Assembly (NCBI GenBank): GCA_049657775.1
Contig: JBASNZ010000085.1
Location: 1 to 61,408, forward strand
Source of the DNA: JBASNZ01 sp049657775
Lineage (GTDB): Bacteria > Actinomycetota > Coriobacteriia > Anaerosomatales > Anaerosomataceae
Direction of reading: 5' to 3'
DNA: 61,408 bases
In this document: positions 1 to 8,940 of the stretch, piece after piece
How the letters are laid out: the number at the start of each line of letters is the position of its first letter
How positions within the stretch are numbered: position 1 is the first letter of the stretch
Position numbers and translations under genes: made by a program
The notes under the pieces: model-generated
What the model was told of the DNA's origin: nothing
What the model saw: only the letters and a program-made list of their open reading frames with translations
The model's database searches: none

Positions 1-2
1 GC

Positions 3-1070
3 AGTCTACCGGACGGGATCGCGGCGGTCGCGCTCGTGCTCGCCCAGGAGCGCCTTCGCTCCAACGCTGCCGACACCGTTGCATACCTGCTCGAGGAGGG
101 CATCGCGGTCAAGATCATCTCGGGCGACAACCCGAGGACGGTCTCCAGAATAGCCGCGTCGGCCGGCGTCCCGGGTGCGGAGGCGCCGGCCGACGCGCGG
201 CAGCTCACCGATGCGCACATGCTTGATGCGTACATGGAAAGCGCGAGCGTCTTTGGCCGGGTCATGCCCGAGCAGAAGTCGGCGATGGTCGCGTCACTGC
301 AGCGTGCCGGGCACACCGTCTGCGTATGCGGCGACGGCGTGAACGACGTGCTCGCCATCAAACAGGCCGACCTGGGAGTCGCCATGGGAAGCGGCGCGTC
401 GGCTGCGCGCGCGGTGGCGCAGGTGGTGCTGCTGGACGATGAGTTCGCGACGGTGCCGCTGATGATGGCCGAGGGCCGTCGCGTCATCGCCAACGCCGAG
501 CGGGTCGCGAACCTGTTTCTCACCAAGAGCGTCTGGGCGATGGTTCTCGCGGTCGCCATCGCGGTTCTTGGCACGGAATACCCGTTCCTGCCAAGGCACA
601 TCACACTCGTGGGCAGCCTCGCGATCGGGATCCCCGCGTTCTTCCTCGCGCTCGGTCGCAATACCAGGCGGTACACGCCCGGTTTCGTGCGCCGCGTACT
701 TCGGTTCGCGTTTCCGGCCGGGGGAGTCATGGCGGTGGCGGTTCTCTTGGTGTTCCTGCTGTCGCGTTCGGCAGGGCTGTCGGTCGCGGACGCCAGAACC
801 GTGAGCACGCTGCTCCTGCTTGCGGTGAGTCTGTCTGTCATCGCGCTGCTCGAGTGGCCGCTGGCCCGTACGGGCGTCGCCATCGTGGCTACGATGGCGA
901 CCGGAGGCGTGCTGGCGTTCGCGCTGCCGTTCACGAGGGCGTTTTTCGCGCTATCGGTGCTTCAGCCGGCCTGGATCCTGGCGGCACTTGCGGGATCGGC
1001 GCTCACCGCAGGCGCGATCGCCCTGCTCACGGCCGGGGTTCGGCGCGAGACCCGGGCGGTCGGGCGATGA
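3..1070 (+). CDS. Cation-transporting P-type ATPase, C-terminal part (cut by window edge)
   Basis: The frame is open to the left edge, so the N-terminus, actuator domain and DKTG phosphorylation site lie outside. What remains is the end of the phosphorylation domain (ISGDNP at about residue 37; the hinge motif GDGVND at about 110-115) followed by about six hydrophobic helices to the stop. The reading ISGDN-x-RTVSRIA and the six C-terminal helices fit the mycobacterial CtpE-like (calcium) branch, but substrate cannot be fixed from this half. The protein pumps an ion across the cytoplasmic membrane using ATP. No gene follows on this strand, and the next gene converges on it. Family is certain, substrate is a guess. 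Confidence 0.85.
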   Translation, partial: SLPDGIAAVALVLAQERLRSNAADTVAYLLEEGIAVKIISGDNPRTVSRIAASAGVPGAEAPADARQLTDAHMLDAYMESASVFGRVMPEQKSAMVASLQRAGHTVCVCGDGVNDVLAIKQADLGVAMGSGASAARAVAQVVLLDDEFATVPLMMAEGRRVIANAERVANLFLTKSVWAMVLAVAIAVLGTEYPFLPRHITLVGSLAIGIPAFFLALGRNTRRYTPGFVRRVLRFAFPAGGVMAVAVLLVFLLSRSAGLSVADARTVSTLLLLAVSLSVIALLEWPLARTGVAIVATMATGGVLAFALPFTRAFFALSVLQPAWILAALAGSALTAGAIALLTAGVRRETRAVGR

Positions 1071-1260
1071 CGCGTACAGCGCGGGACTTCCAGGCGCCAG
1101 ACGTCCGTGTGCGATTCCGTCCACGACGGATCTGGGTTCGCGCACGATCGCAACCGCGTCATCCACAGAGGATCCGCGGCGGGGTCCTAGCCGCTTGCTC
1201 GCTCCCGCAGCAGGCAAGCCCCGGCTCTCGTTGCCAACGATGTCGATCCTCCGCGGCCGG
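1071..1260. other. Convergent intergenic spacer
   Basis: These 190 bases separate the ATPase stop from the stop of the convergent wall-binding protein. Reading frames here have no start with a ribosome site and no family resemblance. I see no clear terminator with a T tract. Confidence 0.4.
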
Positions 1261-3162
1261 CTACCACAGGAGGGCCGTGGCCGAATTCCGTACGGAGGTG
1301 CTCACAGCGCTCGTGCCGCCCAGGAACCGGATCTGGTAGATCGAGTCCTTGTTCGCGGCCAACGCCGCGGCGGCCGAGGCGTCCAGGCTCGCGGTCGGGG
1401 TAAGCAGCAGCACCGAGCAGTCGCTGCCCTGGAGCACGCCACCGGCGAGCGCATCGGGGAAGTTCTCGCCCGTGGCGATGGCGGGTCGTGACCACAGCAT
1501 GCCCATTCCGTCGAACCCGACCTGCGCGATCAGCGCCGAGGTGCTGTACCGATTCGAGCCTGCGTGGCGAGAGAATCCGATGAACGGTGCGGTGTTAAGC
1601 TCCGTGGCGACCGCTGAGGCGAGGGCGCTCGTCCCGCCGATGATGTAGCCATGGTTGCTTCCGTTGTCGATCATTGCCATTCGCACGCTCGGGGTGAGAG
1701 CGCCCGGCCCGCTCAGGTAGATCGGCCAGCCGTTGGCCGAGGCGATGGGCGCTACCGAGAGGGCGTCCGGGAAGTTGGCACCGGTGCATACGAAGGCCGT
1801 ACCGTCGTAACCGGACTGTGCGTTCTTGATGCGCACGACCTCTTCGGCGATCTGGTTCGCGGTCTCGTAGCGGTTGTCTCCACCCAGTCGCCCGCCAGAT
1901 CCGCCAGGGATGAGCGCGACAGCCGCTGCGTACACGCTATTGCTGATCACACCGGAGCCGCCGAGAACGTAGACGTGCTGCGCGCCGAGGCGCGTGATCT
2001 CGGCCGCGACGGCAGCCGGCAGTGTGTCTTTGGAGGTGAGAAGAAGCGGTCCGCGGGACGCGCCAGCCAGCGCCGCGCCGCCAAGTGCGTCCGGCCAGTT
2101 GGCCGAGGTGGCAAGCGTGACGGTCATCGCACCGTCGGGATAGGCCCTCTTGGACGCCTCGATGGCGGTGGAGATCCGGTCGGATCCGGCGACCTGCGTG
2201 GCCTCGGTAGGCACGGTCACCGTCCACTTCGAGATCCGGTCGTTGTCGCTGTCGGCGATGTAGACCGTGCGGTCGAGACCGACGGCGATTCCGTAGGAAC
2301 TTGCGAACTGGGTATCTCCGGAGCCGTATCCTCCGCCGAACGTCACGAGATGGGTGCCGTCGGCGGTAAACACCTGGCCCCGCGCTCCGGCCGACTCGAT
2401 CGTGTACACGTTTCCGAGCGGGTCGGCGCCCACGTCATACGGTCGGTTGAACTGACCCGGGCCAGTTCCCGACCCGCCCCACGAGTCGAGGTACAGCCCC
2501 CACGCGTCGTATGTGACGACGGAGTCCATGATCCCGTACGCGAGATCGGTCGTGGTGAGCACGTTTCCATCCTGGGTCACGGCCAGGCCAACGGTCGGCG
2601 AACCCGCGGGCGTCCACCAGGTGCTCGGACTGCGGTACCTCCACGACTGCACCATATCGCCCCCTTCGGCGCTGTACAGCGTGCCGTCTAGTCCCACCGC
2701 GATGTTGAGTGGGTTGAGGATCTCGTTGTCGCTCGTCTCCTGGAACGTTCCTATGGTGCTGTACAGCAGCGGGTTGAACATCCAGATCGTGCTGCTGGCC
2801 GCGGACGACGACATTTTGTCGCCGGCGTAGATGGTGCCCCAGCGATCGGTAGCCACGGAGCGCGGACGGTACAGTGGGCCCTCTGTCGGGGTGATCGCCG
2901 TACTCCCGATCGATTTCACGAACGCGCCGTTCGCGTCGAACATCTGGATGCGATGGTCGCCGCTCTCGCCGCCAGCGACGTAGACATTGCCCCACTTGTC
3001 GGTGGTCACGTCAGGCGGGAAGTCGAATTGGCCGTTCCCGAGGCCCGGGGTACCCCAGTTTCGCTCCCAGGTGATCGACACCGTCGCAAGCGCGTGAGCG
3101 GGCATAACCGCGACGATCAGTGCGGTGCACAGCACGACTCCGAGAACCTTGTTCCCGCGCAT
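1261..3162 (-). CDS. Exported NHL-repeat protein with three cell-wall-binding repeat 2 domains
   Basis: The 633-residue product starts with a signal peptide (basic MRGNK, hydrophobic core, AHA-LA cleavage region around residue 26). Residues about 30-320 are NHL-type beta-propeller repeats, seen as recurring GQFNRPYDVGAD and GNVYV motifs. Residues about 325-633 are three copies of cell-wall-binding repeat 2 (PF04122), each with a DRIST or NRYET opening, a WPDAL or FPDAL motif and a VLGG or IIGG turn. The family fixes proteins non-covalently to the wall, so this should be a surface protein with a ligand-binding propeller. A GGGGG ribosome site precedes the ATG. The same triple wall tail occurs in the multicopper oxidase at 55.8 kb. 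The ligand is unknown. Confidence 0.88.
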   Translation of the reverse strand: MRGNKVLGVVLCTALIVAVMPAHALATVSITWERNWGTPGLGNGQFDFPPDVTTDKWGNVYVAGGESGDHRIQMFDANGAFVKSIGSTAITPTEGPLYRPRSVATDRWGTIYAGDKMSSSAASSTIWMFNPLLYSTIGTFQETSDNEILNPLNIAVGLDGTLYSAEGGDMVQSWRYRSPSTWWTPAGSPTVGLAVTQDGNVLTTTDLAYGIMDSVVTYDAWGLYLDSWGGSGTGPGQFNRPYDVGADPLGNVYTIESAGARGQVFTADGTHLVTFGGGYGSGDTQFASSYGIAVGLDRTVYIADSDNDRISKWTVTVPTEATQVAGSDRISTAIEASKRAYPDGAMTVTLATSANWPDALGGAALAGASRGPLLLTSKDTLPAAVAAEITRLGAQHVYVLGGSGVISNSVYAAAVALIPGGSGGRLGGDNRYETANQIAEEVVRIKNAQSGYDGTAFVCTGANFPDALSVAPIASANGWPIYLSGPGALTPSVRMAMIDNGSNHGYIIGGTSALASAVATELNTAPFIGFSRHAGSNRYSTSALIAQVGFDGMGMLWSRPAIATGENFPDALAGGVLQGSDCSVLLLTPTASLDASAAAALAANKDSIYQIRFLGGTSAVSTSVRNSATALLW

Positions 3163-3237
3163 GGAATACCCCCGTCTCTTCCGCGCCTGAAGTGGCGCTC
3201 CGGAACGAGTCTATACCTTCGGAGGTGTTCCTGACAT

Positions 3238-3265
3238 TTGCCCTGTTCCGCCCCTGTGGTACTAT
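3238..3265 (+). promoter_or_regulatory. Promoter of tRNA-Leu
   Basis: TTGCCC (3238-3243) and TACTAT (3260-3265) are separated by 16 bases, and the tRNA begins 17 bases downstream. This matches a sigma-70-type promoter of a stable RNA gene. Confidence 0.5.
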
Positions 3266-3282
3266 CCTTTACTGCACCACAC

Positions 3283-3368
3283 GCGGGTGTGGCGGAATGG
3301 CAGACGCGCATGGTTCAGGTCCATGTGGGGGCAACCCCGTGAAGGTTCAACTCCTTTCACCCGCACCA
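3283..3368 (+). tRNA. tRNA-Leu (CAG)
   Basis: A class II cloverleaf is visible: acceptor GCGGGTG pairs with CACCCGC, the anticodon stem CATGG/CCATG encloses the loop TTCAGGT (anticodon CAG), a variable arm TGGGGGCAACCCCG follows, and the T loop is TTCAACT. The discriminator is A and CCA is encoded (3366-3368). It reads the leucine codon CUG, the main leucine codon expected in high-GC genes. Confidence 0.96.
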
Positions 3369-3381
3369 GAGACATATGCGA

Positions 3382-3409
3382 ATGGCCCCGCCGGTTTCGG
3401 CGGGGCCAT
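3382..3409. terminator. Perfect 12-bp hairpin terminator
   Basis: ATGGCCCCGCCG, a GTTT loop and CGGCGGGGCCAT form a perfect stem 14 bases after the tRNA-Leu CCA end and 18 bases from the stop of the convergent radical SAM gene. It can serve both strands. The T tract is weak, as is common in this genome. Confidence 0.8.
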
Positions 3410-3427
3410 CGTTGTTCCACGCATGGT

Positions 3428-4837
3428 CTACAGCGTGGTGCCGGAAGCGGCCTCAAGTCCGGGCGCCACGCTCTCGCGAGGTCGTCGCACTCCGTCGAGT
3501 ACCCGCTCAAGAGCCGGCCGCGCGTGGCGCAGCAGGCCGAGGCTGATGGCGGCGTCCCAGACCGACCCCGCCTTCTTCCATGCGGCCGAGTACGCGAAGT
3601 GCCGCAGTTGTTCGGCGGCTGACTCCCGTGCGAGTGAGGCGCGTGCGATGCCGCTCCACGAGTAGAAGGCCGTGCGCGCCCGGTGGTAGCCCGCCTCGAT
3701 GGTCTGCGGCGACATCGTCGGGTGCGAGATCACGCAGTGGCGCGTGTCGTACAGGTCCCAGTCGCGCGTGGTTATCCGGCCCTCTCGCTCCATCCGGGTG
3801 TGAAGGGCGGTTCCCGGGTACGGTGTCAGCACGTGGAACGTGGCCGTCTCGATGCCGCGCGACACGGCCCACTCGGCCGTCCGGTCGAACACGTCGGGAC
3901 CGTGATGATCCATGCCAAAGACGAAGCTCGCGTTCACCATCACGCCCGCGTCATGCAGGCGTCTGATCGCTTCGTCGTAGTCCCGACCGACATTGTGGCG
4001 CTTCCCCTGCTCGGTCAGCGCCGTTTGATCGAGCGTCTCGAAGCCGACGAACAGCGACCGCAGACCGGATGCCGCGGCGGCCTCCAACAACCCGGGGCGC
4101 AGCACCGACTCCACGGTCCCGGCGGCCTGCCACACGCGGCCGGTGCCTCGTAGGCCCGCCATGAGTTCGCGTGCGAACCGGTCGTCCGCGAACAGGTTGT
4201 CGTCCAGGAAGTACAGGTGTCGCCCTTCGAGCGATGCGATCTCGTCGAGCGCGTCGTCGACACGCGCGGTGTAAAAGGAGCGTCCACCCTGGTAGAACGC
4301 GTCCTTGTAGCAGAAGTCACATGAATGCGGACACCCGCGCGAGACCACGATCGAGTTAGGCACCAGATACCGGGAGCGGTCGATCAGATCCCGCCGCGCA
4401 CGGGGCACTCCGTGCAGGGATCGCTCGGTCGAGCGATAGACGGGCTGTGGTCGTCCGGCGCGAAAGTCGCTCAGGAACCGTGGCCACGTGTCCTCGCCCG
4501 GACCCATGAAGATGGTATCCGCGTGGGCGGCCGCCTCCCCGGGAAGCGATGTCGGGTGCAGACCTCCCAGGCACACGTGCGCGCCTTGGCTGCGGTAGTG
4601 GTCGGCCAGCGCATAGGCACGGTACGCCGACGTTACGTACGTCTGGATCACAACCACGTCAGGCTCGTCATCCAGCCGGATCGCGCCGACGTGCTCGTCC
4701 TCGATCGTGACTTCGTCATTGGGGCAGTGCCCCGCGAGGGTCGCCAGCCCGAGCGGAGGGAAGAGCGAGTACTTGATGGGGCGGAAGAGCGGGTCGGTCG
4801 CCTCGGCGAGCGCCGGGAGCACCATCTTGATCCTCAT
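3428..4837 (-). CDS. B12-binding-type radical SAM protein
   Basis: The 469-residue product has an N-terminal cobalamin-binding-like fold (residues about 1-130, with a FPPLGLATLAG segment typical of the family). A radical SAM core follows with CPHSCDFC (CxxxCxxC) at about residues 175-182, then a C-terminal region beyond residue 370. Such enzymes use a 4Fe-4S cluster and S-adenosylmethionine for radical chemistry, often methylation. The canonical DxHxxG cobalamin motif is not clear, so cobalamin use is uncertain. The ATG at 4837 was chosen because AAAGGAGG lies just upstream; the frame stays open further upstream but without similarity. The gene stands alone, and its substrate is unknown. Confidence 0.82.
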   Translation of the reverse strand: MRIKMVLPALAEATDPLFRPIKYSLFPPLGLATLAGHCPNDEVTIEDEHVGAIRLDDEPDVVVIQTYVTSAYRAYALADHYRSQGAHVCLGGLHPTSLPGEAAAHADTIFMGPGEDTWPRFLSDFRAGRPQPVYRSTERSLHGVPRARRDLIDRSRYLVPNSIVVSRGCPHSCDFCYKDAFYQGGRSFYTARVDDALDEIASLEGRHLYFLDDNLFADDRFARELMAGLRGTGRVWQAAGTVESVLRPGLLEAAAASGLRSLFVGFETLDQTALTEQGKRHNVGRDYDEAIRRLHDAGVMVNASFVFGMDHHGPDVFDRTAEWAVSRGIETATFHVLTPYPGTALHTRMEREGRITTRDWDLYDTRHCVISHPTMSPQTIEAGYHRARTAFYSWSGIARASLARESAAEQLRHFAYSAAWKKAGSVWDAAISLGLLRHARPALERVLDGVRRPRESVAPGLEAASGTTL

Positions 4838-5115
4838 CGTGGGACCTCCTTTGCATGGCGGAGACCCCAGCGTAGTGTTGCCGACGACGCGACCTCCCGT
4901 TCCGTGTCCACCGCGTTGCCGCGACGTCATCGCCCCGTCGTCTACGCAAAGTTCCTCATCGCCCGCTGGCTGGGGTGATGCCACGGCTTACGCGCACTTG
5001 TGCGGACCGCACACATCCGGTCCGGACCTTGGGTGTGTGATATGTGTCGTATCGCAGTTGTATAGTCTTCGCAGCGCGTTAGGGCGCTAGGGATTCCTAA
5101 GGGGGAGACAACACA

Positions 5116-7335
5116 ATGGGTGATCTAGTCAACGCGCTCGGTGTGGTGGGCGCAGTGCTCGTTATCGGGTTCATACTCTTCTGGGTCGCCTGGTTCCTAC
5201 TCGGCATTCGGGTCATCAAGTCAGACCGCGTGGGTATCGTCGAGAAATGGTGGTCGCCCAAGGGCTCGCTTAAGGACAACATCATCGCCCTCAAGGGCGA
5301 GGCCGGTTACCAGCCGGGCGTCCTGCGAGGCGGCATCCACTTCCGCACGCCGCTCATGTTCCGCGTGCACGTTATGCCGCTTATCACCATCCCACAGGGC
5401 AAGATCGGCTACGTCTTCTCGCGTGACGGCGAGCCGCTCGAGCCGGAGCAGACCCTCGCACGTCTGGTTGACTGCAACTACTTCCAGGACGTGATGGCGT
5501 TCTTCGCCAACGGCGGCCAGCGTGGCCCGCAGCGCGCGATCCTGCGTGAAGGCACGTACGCGTTCAACCTGGCGCAGTTCGTCATCATCACCGAGACGCG
5601 CACCTTCTTCCTGCCCATGGGCAGCAAAGAAGAGGAGCTCACCATCGACTCGATGGCGACGTACCTGCACAGCCTCGGAGGCTTCGACCCGGTCATCATC
5701 CGCGGTGCCGACGATAAGACCGGCATCGTGACGATCCACGATGGCCCGTCACTGCCGGGTGGCGACATCATCGCCCCCACGGTCGGGGACGTCGCATCCG
5801 ACCCGGACTACCACAACAGCTTCCAGAATCCCGAGAAGTTTCTGGCCGCAGGCGGCTACCGCGGTCGCCAGTACCAGGTGCTGACCGAGGGTACGTACTT
5901 CATCAATCGGCTGTTCGGTACCGTCGAAGTGATCCCAAAGATCACGATCCCGGTCGGCTTCGCGGGCGTCGTCGTCAGCTACGTCGGACCGCGCGGGGCG
6001 GACACGTCAGGCGAGGAGTACCGGCACGGAGAGCTCGTGGCACAGGGTAGCCGTGGCGTGTGGAACGAAGCGCTCCTGCCCGGCAAGTACGCATTCAACA
6101 CGTACGCAGGCTCCATCGTGATGGTTCCCACCACGAACATCATCCTCAAGTGGGTGCGCGGCGAGTCCGGCGAGCACCACTACGACGAGAACCTGGCCGA
6201 GGTGAACCTCATCACGAAGGACGCGTTCGAGCCGCTGCTACCGCTCTCCGTCGTCGTGCACATCGACTACCGGAAGGCCCCGCTGGTCATCCAGCGGTTC
6301 GGCGACATCAAGATGCTCGTGAACCAGACGCTCGACCCGATGGTCTCGGCGTACTTCAAGAACGTCGGTCAGACCAAGACGATCATCGAGCTCATCCAGC
6401 AGCGTTCCGAGATCCAGAAGACCTCCTCGGTCGAGATGCAGGAGAAGTTCGGCCACTACAACCTCCAGCTCGAAGAGGTCCTCATCGGCACGCCGCACTC
6501 GCCTGCAGGCGACGACCGCATCGAGACGATCCTGATGCAGCTTCGCGACCGGCAGGTGGCGTTCGAGAAGCTCGAGACCTTTGAGAAGCAGCGCATCGCC
6601 GCCGACAAAGAACGCGAGCTCAAGGAGGCGCAGTCCATCGCCGAGCAGCAGACGGCGCTCACGCAGTCGCAGATCAACATCTCCGTGCAGGAGAACCAGG
6701 CACGCGCCGACCTGCAACGCGCCGTCCAGGACGCCGAGCGCGTGCGTACCCTGGCCAAGGCCGACGCCGACAAGGTCAAGACGCTTGCCGCCGGTGACGC
6801 CGAGAAGGTCAAGCTCATGGCCGAGGCTGACGCCAAGAAGGTCGAAGTCATGGCCCAGGCCGACGCCACGCGCGTGAAGAAGATCGGTGAGGCCGACGCC
6901 CTGAGGGTCAAGCTCATCGCCCAGGCGGACGCCGAGAAGGAAGCCAAGGTCGGTGTTGGTAAGGCAATCGCCATCGACGAGCAGGTCCGTGCGTACGGCG
7001 GCCCGCAGCTCCAGCTCATGCAGGACGTCATGACCAAGCTCGCGACAGCCATCGAGACCTCCAAGGTGCCGATCGTGCCGTCCACGGTCGTCAACATGGG
7101 CGGCAGTGAGGGTGGCGGCGACGGCGCCAACATGAACGCCTTCGGCCTTCTCATGTCGCTGATGGCCACAGACAAGCTCGGAGAGTTCACGGCCGCCGCG
7201 GAGCGCGTTGCCGATCCGGCACAGGCCGCGATGGTGGCCAGCATCAAGAAGCAGCTTGCCGATCAGGCGGCGGCCGAGGCCAAGGCCACCAAGGATGCCG
7301 CGAAAGAGGCCCCCAAGCCGAGCGCGGAGGTCTAG
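5116..7335 (+). CDS. Large SPFH/band 7 (flotillin-like) membrane protein with vault-like repeats
   Basis: The 739-residue product has one N-terminal membrane helix (residues about 8-30). It is followed by several repeats built on an L-x-x-G-x-Y-x-x-N core, with IP-x-G-x-x-G-V-V turns (residues about 70-370), resembling major vault protein repeats. An SPFH domain (about 370-480) and a long alanine-rich coiled coil of ADA-x-KVK-x-x repeats (about 500-640) come next. The tail is glycine-rich, then charged. SPFH proteins form membrane-associated oligomers that organise membrane domains. GGGGGAG precedes the ATG by about 10 bases. A TATAGT element at 5061-5066 is a likely -10 box. The gene is monocistronic and ends at a strong hairpin. 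The exact function is unknown. Confidence 0.85.
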   Translation: MGDLVNALGVVGAVLVIGFILFWVAWFLLGIRVIKSDRVGIVEKWWSPKGSLKDNIIALKGEAGYQPGVLRGGIHFRTPLMFRVHVMPLITIPQGKIGYVFSRDGEPLEPEQTLARLVDCNYFQDVMAFFANGGQRGPQRAILREGTYAFNLAQFVIITETRTFFLPMGSKEEELTIDSMATYLHSLGGFDPVIIRGADDKTGIVTIHDGPSLPGGDIIAPTVGDVASDPDYHNSFQNPEKFLAAGGYRGRQYQVLTEGTYFINRLFGTVEVIPKITIPVGFAGVVVSYVGPRGADTSGEEYRHGELVAQGSRGVWNEALLPGKYAFNTYAGSIVMVPTTNIILKWVRGESGEHHYDENLAEVNLITKDAFEPLLPLSVVVHIDYRKAPLVIQRFGDIKMLVNQTLDPMVSAYFKNVGQTKTIIELIQQRSEIQKTSSVEMQEKFGHYNLQLEEVLIGTPHSPAGDDRIETILMQLRDRQVAFEKLETFEKQRIAADKERELKEAQSIAEQQTALTQSQINISVQENQARADLQRAVQDAERVRTLAKADADKVKTLAAGDAEKVKLMAEADAKKVEVMAQADATRVKKIGEADALRVKLIAQADAEKEAKVGVGKAIAIDEQVRAYGGPQLQLMQDVMTKLATAIETSKVPIVPSTVVNMGGSEGGGDGANMNAFGLLMSLMATDKLGEFTAAAERVADPAQAAMVASIKKQLADQAAAEAKATKDAAKEAPKPSAEV

Positions 7336-7402
7336 CGCCGAAGTAGGCAAGCAGGTGCGCGGGATCGCACCAGGTGCGCTGGTATGCAGTGCCGTCCAAA
7401 CG

Positions 7403-7428
7403 AGAGGCTCCGCTTCGGCGGGGCCTCT
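7403..7428 (+). terminator. Hairpin terminator after the SPFH gene
   Basis: AGAGGCTCCGC, a stable TTCG tetraloop and GCGGGGCCTCT form an 11-bp stem with one T-G pair, 68 bases past the stop. The rest of the 7336-7602 spacer holds no gene that I can support. Confidence 0.75.
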
Positions 7429-7602
7429 CTGCGTCCACCCGGGTCGTGTTCGGAGCGAGAATGGTGCGCTGCGTGACTTCGGGGTGGGTTGTGATGACCG
7501 TTCGGCGCGAAGGCGGCAGGGAATAGCGCTGGAGCGTCGAAGCACACCCAGGAGTGAAACTACCGGCTCACGATTGGCCGTCACAGTTGAAGGAAGGGTC
7601 TC

Positions 7603-8940
7603 ATGCTGTCAGAGCGTGTTATCACAGCTGCACTCAGGGTGCTCAACAAGACCTATCTACACACAGCTCCGGTCGAACTTGACCGTCTGCCGGAGCCCAA
7701 ACCGGGCCACACGTACACCCTGTACGCGCACGTGCCGTTCTGCGAGCGGCTCTGCCCGTACTGCTCGTTCAACCGATTCCTCTTTGCCGAGCACCGGTCC
7801 CGTCCGTACTTTGCGCACCTGCGCAAAGAGATGCACATGGTTGCCGACCTGGGCTACGACTTCACGTCGCTCTACATCGGCGGTGGCACCCCCACCATCC
7901 TCATCGACGAACTCTGCGAGACCATCGACCTGGCGAGGAAGCTCTTCCCGGGTATCGACGAGGTCTCGGCCGAGACAAGCCCCAACCACCTGACCGATGC
8001 TACGATCTTGCAGCTCAAGAACCGCGTACAGAGGATGTCGGTGGGAGTGCAGTCGTTCGACGACATGCTCCTGCAGCAGATGGCGCGCTACGACAAGTAC
8101 GGCTGCGGCCGCGAAGTCTGGGAGGCCGTCAGCAACGCGGCCGGCCACTTCCACTCGCTCAACGTGGACATGATCTTCAACTTCCCGAGCCAGACGAAGG
8201 CCATGCTCAAGCGCGACATCGAGATGGTGCGCGCCACGGGCGCCAATCAGACCACGTTCTATCCGCTCATGGCGTCCCCCAAGATGCGCGTCGAGTTGGC
8301 GCGGACGATCGGCCACATCGACTTCGAGCGTGAAGTGGACTTCTACCAGACCATCTGCGACGGCCTCGCTCCGGAGTTCGAGAACTCCTCGGCATGGACA
8401 TTCTCCAAGGAGAAGGACTCCATGATCGACGAGTACATCGTTGATACCGAGGAGTACCTGGGCATCGGCTCGGGCGCGATGTCGTTCCTGGACGGCTGTG
8501 TCTATCACAACACGTTCTCGCTCAAAGACTACGAGAGCCGCATCAACTCGGGGCGCATGTCGGTTGTCAAGGCTGGCAAGCCGTACAGTCGCATAGGACG
8601 CATGCGCTACCGGTTTGTCACCGAGTTCTTTGGACTTCGCCTCGACAAGCAGCGTTTTATCGCCGACTTCGGCGTTCCGGTCGAGCGCGGATTGGCCGCC
8701 GAGATGGCCTTCATGAGACTCTCGGGCAGCATCGCAAGTGAGGATGAGCGGTACATCACACTCACCGATAAGGGACGCTACCTACTGTTGGTGATGATGC
8801 GCGAGACACTCTCGTCCTCCAACGATGTGCGCGACCAGGAGCGGACTCTTCTGCCCGAAGATGAGAAGATGCTACTGTTCGATAACCAGCAGCCCTGCGG
8901 CACCGCCATTTCGGTGGAGGAGTGCCTCGCGGCAAGCTAG
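7603..8940 (+). CDS. HemN/HemW-like coproporphyrinogen III oxidase family radical SAM protein
   Basis: The 445-residue product has the family signature CERLCPYC (CxxxCxxC) at about residues 48-55, followed by the SAM-binding YIGGGTPT at about residue 90. The C-terminal half matches the HemN-type winged region (VTEFFGLRLDKQRF). Members are either oxygen-independent coproporphyrinogen oxidases, heme chaperones (HemW) or heme-degrading methyltransferases (ChuW/HutW), and the sequence alone does not decide. GGAAGGG precedes the ATG. The next gene starts on the base after this stop and encodes a heme O synthase homologue, so a heme-related role is a fair inference. Confidence 0.82.
   Translation: MLSERVITAALRVLNKTYLHTAPVELDRLPEPKPGHTYTLYAHVPFCERLCPYCSFNRFLFAEHRSRPYFAHLRKEMHMVADLGYDFTSLYIGGGTPTILIDELCETIDLARKLFPGIDEVSAETSPNHLTDATILQLKNRVQRMSVGVQSFDDMLLQQMARYDKYGCGREVWEAVSNAAGHFHSLNVDMIFNFPSQTKAMLKRDIEMVRATGANQTTFYPLMASPKMRVELARTIGHIDFEREVDFYQTICDGLAPEFENSSAWTFSKEKDSMIDEYIVDTEEYLGIGSGAMSFLDGCVYHNTFSLKDYESRINSGRMSVVKAGKPYSRIGRMRYRFVTEFFGLRLDKQRFIADFGVPVERGLAAEMAFMRLSGSIASEDERYITLTDKGRYLLLVMMRETLSSSNDVRDQERTLLPEDEKMLLFDNQQPCGTAISVEECLAAS

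Noticed and set aside
6238..7584. 448-residue minus-strand frame
   Set aside because: It is the antisense shadow of the SPFH coiled coil, and its leucine and aspartate repeats mirror the ADA-x-KVK repeats.
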